A DNA stretch of 64,000 nt from Bradyrhizobium elkanii WSM2783 (GTDB lineage Bacteria > Pseudomonadota > Alphaproteobacteria > Rhizobiales > Xanthobacteraceae): contig NZ_AXAP01000015.1 of NCBI RefSeq assembly GCF_000472865.1, forward strand, positions 62,001-126,000, read 5' to 3'. Under the pieces are notes generated by a model, which was given only the letters and a program-made list of their open reading frames with translations, was not told the origin of the DNA and ran no database searches. Position 1 is the first letter of the stretch; the number at the start of each line of letters is the position of its first letter. Below are positions 24,196 through 33,458 of the stretch, one piece after another. Position numbers and translations under genes: made by a program.

Positions 24196-24662
24196 GGTAA
24201 GGGATAATAAGCCTGTGAACAGGACGTGAACATGGCGGGCTTTTAGCGCATCCGACAAAACGTCCAACACGCTTCACCGCCGGTTTTTAGTCCTTGATTT
24301 TTCGACTATCTCTCCAATTACTTAGATGCCTCTCACGTCGCAAATGTGAGACGTTCCGTAAGACACGCCTCGCCCCAAATATATGACTGCGCCTTCCATC
24401 GGACCGTTGGCCGCCGTCTTATTCGGCTCTAAACTGAAAATCGGTCAAGCTGTAACCAAGTTCACCAGCGAATCAGATAAGCCAAGGCACTGGCAGCCTT
24501 CAAATAGGAGCGGGATCATGACCAAATTGCTAAGCCGAGTTGACTCCGCTGCAACCAAAGGTGCAAGAAGGCAAGCGGCGCAATCCCACGCTTCTATGCT
24601 CTTGACCTATTCCTCCAAAGAAACGTCCAACACGACAGTTCGAGCGAAAAGCGGACATAGCG
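24196..24662. other. Gene-free spacer before the defence block
   Basis: About 470 bases of lower GC content. A plus-strand frame at 24383-24712 has no conserved pattern and overlaps the next gene. A small inverted repeat CTCAC/GTGAG lies near 24335-24353. Probably the promoter region of the dGTPase gene. Confidence 0.4.
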
Positions 24663-26213
24663 GTGAAAAACGGAAAATCTCGAGCCAGACTAAGCAATCC
24701 CGCGATAAATAAAGGAACAGTCCTCCCACCACTTTACGGACCGGGAGATGTTGGTCGCGTTGCGTCCGTGGCGAGCGCAAATGATCTCCCTCCAGAGCAG
24801 TATCGCAGTCAGTTCAGGCGCGACTATGCGCGCTTGATCCACTCCCCCGCGTTCAGGCGTTTGCAGGGCAAAGCACAACTCTTCCCCTGTCAGGAGAACG
24901 ATTTCTTCCGTAATCGAATGTCACACTCGCTGGAGGTGGCGCAGATTGCGAAGTCTATCGCGATTAAGCTCAACGATCAGCATCCGTATTTTCGGTCCAA
25001 CAACATCAACACCGATCTCGTCGAATTTGCTGGACTAGCGCACGATATTGGTCATCCACCCTTCGGTCATAATGGCGAGGAGGAGTTGGATCGGCAGGTA
25101 ATCGAACACGGCGGGTTCGAGGGAAACGCCCAAACGCTGCGCATACTTGCGCGCCTAGAGAAAAAACAAACGTCGCAATATCCGCACAGCGACAGTGTGC
25201 CTACCCCTGTCGCAGACGGTGGCGATTGCAGACTGGGATTGAATCTGACGTATCGATCACTGGCTGCGATCCTTAAGTATGACCGTCAAATCCCAACGAA
25301 TGAAGATGCGCGCAAACGGAACGGGAGCGAAAAAAAGCCGGTAAAGGGCTATTACGCGGCCGAGAACGCGCTAGTAGCGAAGATACGGACCCACGTAGCA
25401 GGTTTGGACGTTACGGAGGGCATGAAAACAATCGAGTGTGCGATCATGGATATTGCAGATGATATTGCATACTCGACCTACGACCTTGAGGACGCATTCA
25501 AAGGAGGCTTCTTAACGCCATTATCGATCATCTCAATGCCAGATGCCGCTAAACAGGCAATTGTGGCCAAGGTAAAAAAGCGGATTGATGAAAATTACTC
25601 CGACTTGCCAGGCCACGAGCGCGAGTTCAGCTTGACCGAGTACAACGCCACACTGCGTAGCATCTTCTCCGGTGTGCTGAATATCGAACTCCCACAGTTT
25701 AACGGCAATGGTGAGGTTGATGTAGTTGACCGCAACGCTGCGATTATTTCGCTTACGGCGGATATCTCAAACAACTTGTGCAACAACGGATATTATAGGA
25801 CCGAGTTTACATCTGAACTGGTCGGCAGGTTCGTGCGTGCCGTCGATGTCTGGCACTTGGACGAGGCTAGGCCGATGCTGTCTAAAGTGCGCCTATCCAT
25901 CGACGCATTCATCGCCGTCGAAGTCTTGAAGACCGTTGCGTTCAACGCCGTTATCATGTCGTCTCGATTAAAATCTGCGGAGAATCGGGGCCAATCGGTC
26001 ATCGAACAGATTTTTCAGGAACTGAAGGAGGATGACGGCTACCTTTTGATGCCAGAGGATTGGCGTGCGCTGATCGAAGCGAAGCCTGGTGATACGGAAT
26101 GGAAGCGGCGAGCGATTTGCGACTACATTGCAGGCATGACAGACGCGTACTGCATCGAGTTCTATGAGAGGATTTTGGGGCGGTCCGCACCTTCGATCCA
26201 GAAACCGCACTGA
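24663..26213 (+). CDS. HD-domain dNTP triphosphohydrolase (dGTPase family)
   Basis: 516 residues, GTG start. The metal-binding HD signature is present: H in FRNRMSHSLEVAQIA, HD in GLAHDIGHPPFGHNGEEEL, and the later Asp in MDIADDIAYSTYDLEDAFKG. The N-terminal RRDYARLIHSPAFRRLQGKAQLFP is the conserved dGTPase opening. The family removes triphosphate from dNTPs; members limit phage replication by depleting dNTPs. It precedes hsdM on the same strand with a 109-base gap, so defence is the likely role here (inference). Confidence 0.88.
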   Translation: MKNGKSRARLSNPAINKGTVLPPLYGPGDVGRVASVASANDLPPEQYRSQFRRDYARLIHSPAFRRLQGKAQLFPCQENDFFRNRMSHSLEVAQIAKSIAIKLNDQHPYFRSNNINTDLVEFAGLAHDIGHPPFGHNGEEELDRQVIEHGGFEGNAQTLRILARLEKKQTSQYPHSDSVPTPVADGGDCRLGLNLTYRSLAAILKYDRQIPTNEDARKRNGSEKKPVKGYYAAENALVAKIRTHVAGLDVTEGMKTIECAIMDIADDIAYSTYDLEDAFKGGFLTPLSIISMPDAAKQAIVAKVKKRIDENYSDLPGHEREFSLTEYNATLRSIFSGVLNIELPQFNGNGEVDVVDRNAAIISLTADISNNLCNNGYYRTEFTSELVGRFVRAVDVWHLDEARPMLSKVRLSIDAFIAVEVLKTVAFNAVIMSSRLKSAENRGQSVIEQIFQELKEDDGYLLMPEDWRALIEAKPGDTEWKRRAICDYIAGMTDAYCIEFYERILGRSAPSIQKPH

Positions 26214-26322
26214 AGATGGGCTCACCCGACAATGGTGTTGGATCGCCAAGCGCAGGTCCGCTGCTTACTCTCGCTACGTCCCCGTACGGTTGTACCCATG
26301 GCGTTGGGGCGGCTCATTTCTT

Positions 26323-27807
26323 ATGGTGCTCAGCAACCCGGGAACAAAAATCGTGTTCGAACAGACCTTTAAAAACATTGACGACGTGTTGTGGAAAGAG
26401 GCTGGCTGCGCCACCGAGCTTGACTACACCGAGCAAACGTCGTGGATATTGTTTCTCAAATACCTTGACGACCTTGAGAGAGCCAATGAGCAAAAGGCCG
26501 AACTTCAGGGCAAGAAATACACTTACATCATTGACAAGCCGCACCGTTGGTCAGCATGGGCTGCGCCCAAGAAGCGCGACGGGACTTTCGACCACGACAA
26601 GGCACTGACTGGCGACGACCTCATCGACTACGTCAATCGCGAATTGTTTCCATATCTGCAAAGCTTCAGGACGCGTGCCGAAGGTTCGAACACTGTCGAA
26701 TACAAAATTGGCGAAATTTTTGGTGAGATAAAGAACCGCTTTCGAAGCGGCTATTCGCTGCGCGACGCGCTCGAATTGATGGATGGTCTGAGCTTCCGCT
26801 CCCAGGACCAGAAGCACGAGCTGTCGCATATCTACGAAGCCAAGCTCAGAAACATGGGCAATGCGGGCAGGAACGGCGGCGAGTACTACACGCCGCGCCC
26901 GCTCATCCGCGCAATGATAAAGGTGGTCAGGCCGGAAATCGGGCAGCGTATCTATGACGGCGCGTGCGGCTCAGCTGGCTTCCTGTGCGAGGCTTACGAT
27001 TACTTGCGTGCCAAACAGGACCTGTCGACCAGGGATCTGAAGACGCTTCAAGAAAGGACATTCTTCGGCAAGGAAAAGAAGAGCCTCGCGTACGTGATCG
27101 CGATCATGAACATGATCCTGCACGGTATCGAGGCGCCAAATGTTCTGCACACAAACACGCTTGCCGAAAATATCAACGACATTCAGGAGAAGGACCGTTT
27201 CGACATCGTGTTCGCCAATCCACCGTTCGGGGGTAAGGAGCGCCCGGAGGTTCAGCAAAATTTCCCGATCAAGACCGGCGAAACCGCGTTCCTGTTTCTT
27301 CAGCACTTCATCAAGTCATTAAGGGCCGGTGGTCGGGCGGCCATCGTGATCAAGAACACCTTCCTGTCGAATACCGACAACGCTTCGGTGGCTCTTCGCA
27401 AGGAGCTGCTGGAAGGCTGCAATCTGCACACCGTTCTCGACATGCCGGCCGGCACGTTTCAGGGCGCCGGAGTGAAGACGGTTGTGTTGTTCTTCGAGAA
27501 GGGCGCGCCCACACGCAAGGTCTGGTTTTACAAGCTTGATCCCGGCCGCAACCTTGGCAAGACCAATCCGCTCAACGACGACGACTTGAAGGATTTTGTC
27601 GCGTTGCAGGCGAAGTTCAAGGACAGCGAGAATTCCTGGACGGTCGATGTGAAGAGCGTCGACAAGGTGACCTGTGACCTCTCAGTGAAGAACCCGAACA
27701 AGGCCGACGAAACGGAATTGCGCGATCCGAAGGATATCATCGCCGAGATGGCGGTACTGGATGCAGAGAGCGCGGAAATCCTCGCAGGTATCGGGAGGAT
27801 GCTGTGA
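26323..27807 (+). CDS. hsdM: Type I restriction-modification DNA methyltransferase subunit HsdM
   Basis: 494 residues from ATG 26323; upstream extension overlaps the dGTPase gene. N-terminal helical domain (VFEQTFKNIDDVLWKEAG). Motif GGEYYTPRPLIRAMI precedes SAM-binding motif I (IYDGACGSAGFL), and catalytic motif IV is FDIVFANPPFGG (NPPF, N6-adenine methylation). The stop overlaps the hsdS start by 4 bases. It pairs with HsdS to methylate host sites and joins HsdR to restrict unmodified DNA. Confidence 0.95.
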   Translation: MVLSNPGTKIVFEQTFKNIDDVLWKEAGCATELDYTEQTSWILFLKYLDDLERANEQKAELQGKKYTYIIDKPHRWSAWAAPKKRDGTFDHDKALTGDDLIDYVNRELFPYLQSFRTRAEGSNTVEYKIGEIFGEIKNRFRSGYSLRDALELMDGLSFRSQDQKHELSHIYEAKLRNMGNAGRNGGEYYTPRPLIRAMIKVVRPEIGQRIYDGACGSAGFLCEAYDYLRAKQDLSTRDLKTLQERTFFGKEKKSLAYVIAIMNMILHGIEAPNVLHTNTLAENINDIQEKDRFDIVFANPPFGGKERPEVQQNFPIKTGETAFLFLQHFIKSLRAGGRAAIVIKNTFLSNTDNASVALRKELLEGCNLHTVLDMPAGTFQGAGVKTVVLFFEKGAPTRKVWFYKLDPGRNLGKTNPLNDDDLKDFVALQAKFKDSENSWTVDVKSVDKVTCDLSVKNPNKADETELRDPKDIIAEMAVLDAESAEILAGIGRML

Positions 27808-29057
27808 GGGATGAATGGAAATCGAAACCTCTGGGGGAAGTAACAATCTTCCTAAATGGCTTGTGGAAAGGTGAAAAGCCTCCGTTTATCACCGTAGGCG
27901 TCATTCGAAATACGAACTTTGCCAAGGATGGCTCCATCGACGATTCAGACATTGCTTGGTTGGATGTCGAGGCAAAGAAATTCGAAAAGCGGAAACTCAA
28001 ATTGGGCGACATCATCTTAGAGAAATCAGGTGGTGGCCCAAAGCAGCCAGTAGGGAGAGTTGCTCTCTTTGAAAAAGAAGAGGGTGATTACTCGTTCAGC
28101 AATTTTACCTCTGCGATTCGAGTGAACGACCCGCGGGAGTTGGATTTTCGGTTTCTGCATAAATTTCTCTTTTGGAAATACACTTCTGGCGTCACCGAAT
28201 CGATGCAAAGCCATTCGACCGGCATCAGAAATCTGAATGCGGAGGCATACAAGGACATTGCGGTGCCGCTTCCCCCACTCCCCGAACAACAACGCATCGT
28301 CGCCATTCTGGACGAGGCCTTTGCGGGTTTAGTGACCGCGACCGCCAACGCTGAGAAAAATCTCAAGAACGCCCGCGAGTTGTTCGAGAGCTATCTGAGT
28401 TTCATCCTTACCCAGACTGGAGCTACGTGGGAGAAAAGGAAGCTTTCAGAAGTGGCGCGAGAGTTTGGTCGGGGTAAATCGAAGCATCGCCCGCGTAACG
28501 ATCCTAAGCTTTACGGCGGGCCTTATCCATTCGTGCAAACGGGTGACATCAGCAACGCCGATCACTGGCTTACCGACTATACTCAAACCTATAGCGCTTT
28601 CGGAGTAGCGCAAAGCCGCTTGTGGCCTAAAGGGACAGTATGCATTGCCATCGTGGGAGCAACTGTCGGCGAAACGGCGATCCTAAATTTTGAAGCTTGT
28701 TTCCCAGATAGCGTGATTGGGATCGTGGTTGATGAAAAGATCGCGGATGCCGAGTATGTGGAGTACCTTCTTCAATCCTTTAAGGCTTTCTTAAAAGAAA
28801 AAGGCAAGGGCACTGCTCGCGACAATATTAATCTAGGGACGTTTGAAAACCAGTTATTTCCGTTTCCAGCTCTCAAAGAGCAGCGGCTGATTGTGGATCG
28901 CTTGAATCAGATGGCATCGCGGAAACGAGACCTCGAAGAGTTCTACACCAAGAGGCTGACAGCAATTTCGGAGCTTAGGCAATCCATCCTGCAAAAAGCG
29001 TTCTCCGGTGAACTGACCTCACCGCTATCCCGCGCGACCAAACAGGCCGCCGAGTGA
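27804..29057 (+). CDS. hsdS: Type I restriction-modification specificity subunit HsdS
   Basis: 417 residues, GTG start overlapping hsdM. Two target-recognition domains, about residues 1-155 and 200-365, are each followed by a conserved helix (LPPLPEQQRIVAILDEAFAG at about 157; ALKEQRLIVDRLNQMASRKR near 355). The end SELRQSILQKAFSGEL is typical. Each half recognises one part of a bipartite site; the site itself cannot be read from the sequence. Stop overlaps hsdR by 4 bases. Confidence 0.93.
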   Translation: MRDEWKSKPLGEVTIFLNGLWKGEKPPFITVGVIRNTNFAKDGSIDDSDIAWLDVEAKKFEKRKLKLGDIILEKSGGGPKQPVGRVALFEKEEGDYSFSNFTSAIRVNDPRELDFRFLHKFLFWKYTSGVTESMQSHSTGIRNLNAEAYKDIAVPLPPLPEQQRIVAILDEAFAGLVTATANAEKNLKNARELFESYLSFILTQTGATWEKRKLSEVAREFGRGKSKHRPRNDPKLYGGPYPFVQTGDISNADHWLTDYTQTYSAFGVAQSRLWPKGTVCIAIVGATVGETAILNFEACFPDSVIGIVVDEKIADAEYVEYLLQSFKAFLKEKGKGTARDNINLGTFENQLFPFPALKEQRLIVDRLNQMASRKRDLEEFYTKRLTAISELRQSILQKAFSGELTSPLSRATKQAAE

Positions 29058-31375
29058 ACGAGGCGGAGACCCGCGCTGAACTGATCGACCCTGCGCTGCG
29101 GTCGGTGGGATGGGGCGTCGTCGGCGATAGTCGAATGCGTCTTGAAGTGATCTGTCCTGGCCGCATAGAAGGCGCCGGGCGGCGGGGCAAGAGTGACGTT
29201 GCCGACTACGTTCTCACCTTTCGCAATCACAAACTGGCGGTGATTGAGGCCAAGGCGCGTGACAAGTCCGATACTGAAGGTGTGGGGCAAGCCAAGGAGT
29301 ATGCCCAAAAGTTGCAGGCGCGCTTCGCCTACTCCACAAATGGGCGACGCATCTACCAGATCGACATGCAGACCGGTGCGGAGGGGTATATCGACAGATA
29401 TCCAACGCCGGACGAACTGTGGGCCAAGTCCTTTGCCGCGCCAAATGAATGGCGAGACCGATTTACCTCCATCCCATTTCCCGACAAGAGTGGAAGTTGG
29501 TCGATCCGCTACTACCAGCAAAACGCAGTAGAAAACGCCCTGGAGGCAATGGCCACGGGCCGCAAGCGCATACTTCTGACGCTCGCCACCGGCACTGGCA
29601 AGACATCGATCGCGTTTCAAATCTCGTGGCGACTATTTCAAACGCGCTGGAACCTCAGTGGTGAACCAACTCGGCGGCCTCGCATACTGTTTCTTGCCGA
29701 CCGGAACAATTTGGCCAATCAAGCCTACCTCGATTTTACATCTTTCGCGGCGTTCGAAGATAAGGCGATGATCCGAATTAGACCGGACGAGATTGCGAAG
29801 AAAGGTAGCGTGCCAAAGAATGCAAGCATCTTCTTCACGATCTTCCAAACATTCATGAGCGGGACCGGACCTGACGGCCAGCCTGCGCCGTATTTTGGTG
29901 AGTATCCGAAGGACTTTTTTGACTTCATCATCATCGATGAGTGCCATCGCGGCGGCGCAAACGACGAAAGTAATTGGCGCGACATTCTCAACTATTTCCA
30001 ACCGGCTGTTCAGCTCGGCCTCACCGCCACACCGAAGCGCCGCGACAACGTTGACACCTATGCCTATTTTGGCGAGCCAGTTTACACCTATTCGTTGAGA
30101 GAGGGCATCAACGACGGATTTCTAACACCGTTCAAGGTGAAGCAGATCGCCACTACCCTGGACGACTACGTTTACACGCCTGATGACAAGATCATCGAAG
30201 GTGAGGCTGAGGAGGGAAAGCGCTACCGGGAGCCCGAGTTCAACCGCACCATCGAGATCGAAGAGCGCGAGCGCTATCGCGTTAAGCTATTCATGGACCA
30301 GATCGACCAGCGCGAGAAGACGTTGGTGTTCTGCGCGACGCAGGCACATGCGCTCCTGGTGCGCGACATGATCAACCAGTTGAAGAAAAGTAGTGACCCA
30401 AATTACTGCGTGCGGGTCGCGGCCCACGATGGTGAACGTGGCGAGCAATGGTTGCGCACGTTTCAGGACAACGACAAGACGATCCCGACAATTCTTACGA
30501 GTTCGCAAAAGCTCTCAACTGGAGTAGATGCCCGCAACGTGCGCAACATCGTTCTGATGCGCCCGATCGGCACCATGATAGAGTTCAAGCAAATCATCGG
30601 GCGCGGCACGCGGCTATTCGACGGGAAGGACTACTTCACAATCTATGATTTTGTGAAAGCCTATGAGCATTTCAACGATCCCGAATGGGATGGCGAACCG
30701 GTTGAGCCAACGGAAGCGAAGCCAAAGAAGCCGGCAGAGCCCGGTGCTGATACGAGTGAAGGTGAGGGAGACGATCCGACAGAGCGACCAAAGAAAATCA
30801 AAATAAAACTAGCGGATGGCAAAGAGCGAACCATCCAAAATATGATAGCAACCAGCTACTGGAGCCCCGACGGAAAACCTATCTCGGCTAACCAAATGGT
30901 TGAAAGGCTGTTTGGTGAACTCCCACGCTTCTTCAAGGATGAGGACGAGCTGCGGCGAATTTGGAGTAAGCCAGATACGCGGAGGGCATTGCTCGATGGA
31001 ATGACTGAGAAGGGCTTCGGCAGGGAACAGCTAATTGAAATCAGCCGCGTGATCAACGCAGAGAACAGCGATGTATACGACGTGCTTGCCTATGTCGCTT
31101 TTGCGCTCGCTCCGATTGCGCGTTCTGAGCGCGTAGAAGCGAGGCGCGCCGAAATCTTCTCTCATTATGAAAGCAAGCTTCAAGCGTTTCTCGATTTCGT
31201 CCTCGGACAATACGTGAAACAGGGCGTAGGAGAACTAGATCAGGAAAAGCTCGCGTCGTTGCTCCAGTTGAAGTACCACACTGTAGACGATGCACTGGTG
31301 CAATTGGGTAGTGCCGCAGTGATACGCGATGCCTTCGTCGGGTTTCAGCAATACCTTTATGCTGATCGAAAGTAG
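29054..31375 (+). CDS. hsdR: Type I restriction endonuclease/translocase subunit HsdR
   Basis: 773 residues. N-terminal PD-(D/E)xK nuclease: DYVLTFRNHKLAVIEAKA (Asp and ExK). SF2 translocase motor: Walker A LATGTGKT, motif II DECHRGG, motif III GLTATPKRRD, motif VI QIIGRGTRLF. The region after residue 550 (acidic/Lys linker EGEGDDPTERPKKIK) and the helical end contact HsdM/S. Length is that of smaller HsdR proteins. The operon order M-S-R with 4-base overlaps indicates an intact system. Confidence 0.95.
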   Translation: MNEAETRAELIDPALRSVGWGVVGDSRMRLEVICPGRIEGAGRRGKSDVADYVLTFRNHKLAVIEAKARDKSDTEGVGQAKEYAQKLQARFAYSTNGRRIYQIDMQTGAEGYIDRYPTPDELWAKSFAAPNEWRDRFTSIPFPDKSGSWSIRYYQQNAVENALEAMATGRKRILLTLATGTGKTSIAFQISWRLFQTRWNLSGEPTRRPRILFLADRNNLANQAYLDFTSFAAFEDKAMIRIRPDEIAKKGSVPKNASIFFTIFQTFMSGTGPDGQPAPYFGEYPKDFFDFIIIDECHRGGANDESNWRDILNYFQPAVQLGLTATPKRRDNVDTYAYFGEPVYTYSLREGINDGFLTPFKVKQIATTLDDYVYTPDDKIIEGEAEEGKRYREPEFNRTIEIEERERYRVKLFMDQIDQREKTLVFCATQAHALLVRDMINQLKKSSDPNYCVRVAAHDGERGEQWLRTFQDNDKTIPTILTSSQKLSTGVDARNVRNIVLMRPIGTMIEFKQIIGRGTRLFDGKDYFTIYDFVKAYEHFNDPEWDGEPVEPTEAKPKKPAEPGADTSEGEGDDPTERPKKIKIKLADGKERTIQNMIATSYWSPDGKPISANQMVERLFGELPRFFKDEDELRRIWSKPDTRRALLDGMTEKGFGREQLIEISRVINAENSDVYDVLAYVAFALAPIARSERVEARRAEIFSHYESKLQAFLDFVLGQYVKQGVGELDQEKLASLLQLKYHTVDDALVQLGSAAVIRDAFVGFQQYLYADRK

Positions 31376-31629
31376 ATGGAAAAGCTGCCGGACTTGCGAC
31401 AGGCCGGGGATGGACGGCCAAAGAAGGCGTTAAGTCTGCGGGTTAGCTCACCGGCCGCCCAATTTCCACCCTGTTAGCCCCCAGGCAGGGGCGGGTCGTC
31501 TCAGCGGGCCCGTGAGGACCAACTACTAAGCAAGGTTTCGTCGGTTGACCAACGGATGCGCCTTGGAATATGTCGGCTTTCGCCAACTGCGGACGTGCCG
31601 TCCCACACGTCCGGGGCCGAGCGTCTGGT
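31376..31629. other. Spacer after hsdR, nothing recognised
   Basis: No conserved frame, tRNA or clear terminator seen between the hsdR stop and the GFA pseudogene. Confidence 0.4.
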
Positions 31630-31967
31630 GGTGGCTTCAAACCGGACATCGGCAATCCAGTAGCGCTTGCGCCGGCTCAGGCGGGCTTGTTCATTCTCAA
31701 GGTTGCCGGCGCGCGTCGGAGCAGCGCAGATTCTACATTCTCGAATGCGTTGACGCTGACGACGGCGTAGAGGCAGCCGTCGATTCGGCTGGTGACCACC
31801 GGCACCACGCCACACGCGGTGCACACGTGAAACTCGGCAGTCTTGGTGCCGAACGCGTATTTTGATACTCGTGTGCGATCCTTGACGCTCACCTGAGCGA
31901 TCCGGTCGTGAGGGCTACACTTTATCACATCGTTGAATGAGTATTGGCGGCAACTCCTGCCAATCAC
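31630..31967 (-). pseudogene. Frameshifted, N-terminally truncated GFA-family gene
   Basis: In one minus frame (31677-31967) the sequence KYAFGTKTAEFHVCTACGVV then LYAVVSVNAFENVE matches the zinc-binding core of the glutathione-dependent formaldehyde-activating (GFA/CENP-V) fold. The expected ending RLSRRKRYWIADVRFEA appears only in the neighbouring frame, so a frameshift lies near 31680. The usual N-terminal CxC zinc site is missing. Nonfunctional or fragmentary. Confidence 0.6.
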
Positions 31968-31978
31968 TCAACGGGAAT

Positions 31979-32995
31979 TTACTGGTTCGCCCGTGCGGCG
32001 GCGGTGGCCATGTATTTCGAATAGAAATCAGCAACCCGGTCGCGCCACATTCCGACGAACGCCCCCGATGTCAGCTTATCGACCGATTTCCACGCGCGTT
32101 TGACGGCCGGAAGGGTATTCCGCCAGATCGCGCGTTTGCACCATTTTTCGCCTTTCTCCATGCCTTCGCTGGTGGCACACATGGATCTCCAAGCGATGCG
32201 ATCAGGTTGGCTGATGTGCTCGGCGGCGCCTTCCCAACCTTGTTGATGGATTAAGTAAAGATCGCTCAAGGTCGGCTTCTTGTGCGTCACCCACTCGAAC
32301 AGAATGCCTTCCGTAATGACCTTGTAGGCCGCCGCAACGGCGTTGTCGCGGGGATCACGAATCTGCCCGGAGCCGAATTTGTTGAACTCGTATTCGCTCA
32401 GTTGGAACAGGCCGATATACGACCCAGTGCGTTGCTTGGGGTCGAAACCGGACTCGATCTTGGCAACCGCTTTCATGAAATTGAAATCCAGACCGAAAGC
32501 CTCGGAAGCGCGCTTGATCTCCTCGACCGGCGTTCCGACCGGAGTGTCCTTGAGCGAATTTAAGACGACAGCCGCCGGCTTCTCAGCAGGCGGCAGTTCG
32601 GACCAGACGTAATAGATGAGATACCGGAAATCCTGCGTCACCGGGTTGGGGGCATCGTCGGGCGCATCGCGCGTTGTCGGCATCGGTTGGGGGGCAGCAT
32701 GGTGGCCCAAGGCCATCCATTTTGCCTCGAAAGAATCATCGCCGATTTCTGCTATCAACGACTCTTCGGAAACCGTCCCAGGCACCGAGCCAAGCTCTGC
32801 TCCTGGCGCTGTTCCAGGTCCGGCAGATGCCTCCACGGTGGCGGAGAGCGCAGGCGCACCGGGTGTCTCGGCGCTCACAGCCGCTTCCGGCATTGCGTCC
32901 GGCACGGTCACGCCTGGCGTATGTCCGCCGACCTCGTGGATTATCCCCGTGAATGTTATGGCACCCACGATGCAGGCGGCCTGCAAGGCTTTCAT
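31979..32995 (-). CDS. Lytic transglycosylase (SLT domain), exported
   Basis: 338 residues from MKALQAACIV (32995). Hydrophobic signal-like segment (ACIVGAITFTGIIHEVGG), an Ala/Pro/Gly-rich linker to about residue 115, then the SLT domain from about 150: catalytic Glu in AVAKIESGFDP, followed by GSYIGLFQLSEYEF. It cleaves the glycan strand of peptidoglycan. In rhizobial genomes such proteins accompany secretion or conjugation systems, but none is visible here, so the role is open. Confidence 0.82.
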   Translation of the reverse strand: MKALQAACIVGAITFTGIIHEVGGHTPGVTVPDAMPEAAVSAETPGAPALSATVEASAGPGTAPGAELGSVPGTVSEESLIAEIGDDSFEAKWMALGHHAAPQPMPTTRDAPDDAPNPVTQDFRYLIYYVWSELPPAEKPAAVVLNSLKDTPVGTPVEEIKRASEAFGLDFNFMKAVAKIESGFDPKQRTGSYIGLFQLSEYEFNKFGSGQIRDPRDNAVAAAYKVITEGILFEWVTHKKPTLSDLYLIHQQGWEGAAEHISQPDRIAWRSMCATSEGMEKGEKWCKRAIWRNTLPAVKRAWKSVDKLTSGAFVGMWRDRVADFYSKYMATAAARANQ

Positions 32996-33123
32996 TGCCC
33001 CAACTCCGCGGCACGGTCCCCGAAGAACGCTACACGCATGGTCCCCGTAGGAGTCCGTTTTTAGTGGAATGTCCCAAGCGAGGCGACGGACAAGATTGGG
33101 AGGGGTCACATTTACTGGAGCTG

Positions 33124-33357
33124 TTGCCTAAATGCGACATTCTTCTCGCCGCTCGCGACTGCCCGCGACGCGCGAAAGGATTGCCCCAAGAAGCGTTGGC
33201 TGATGCATGTGGGCTTCATAGGACCTATGTGGGCTCTGTCGAACGGGGGGAGCGAAACGTTACATTGAGCACGCTCGAAGTGTTCGCAGCTGCTCTTAGG
33301 GTCTCGGTGATCGACTTGTTGACCAAGGGCACCAATGAGTCTCGCCAGTCGCGATGA
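33124..33357 (+). CDS. XRE-family transcriptional regulator
   Basis: Core reads RRAKGLPQEALADACGLHRT then YVGSVERGERNVTLSTLEVF and AAALRVSVIDLL, a clear XRE domain of the type used by restriction-modification controllers. The start is uncertain: the frame is open to 32953; I propose TTG at 33124, after a GGGAGGGG. It lies 1.7 kb after hsdR and 100 bases before the 644-residue gene, which it may control. Confidence 0.7.
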   Translation: MPKCDILLAARDCPRRAKGLPQEALADACGLHRTYVGSVERGERNVTLSTLEVFAAALRVSVIDLLTKGTNESRQSR

Positions 33358-33458
33358 TGCGCGTCATCATGTGAACGCGACCGACTAGCAATCCGCCAGG
33401 CACGGGATCGTAAACTCAAACCCTAGCGTCAAGCTCGTTCGAATCAGAAGGTATCGTC

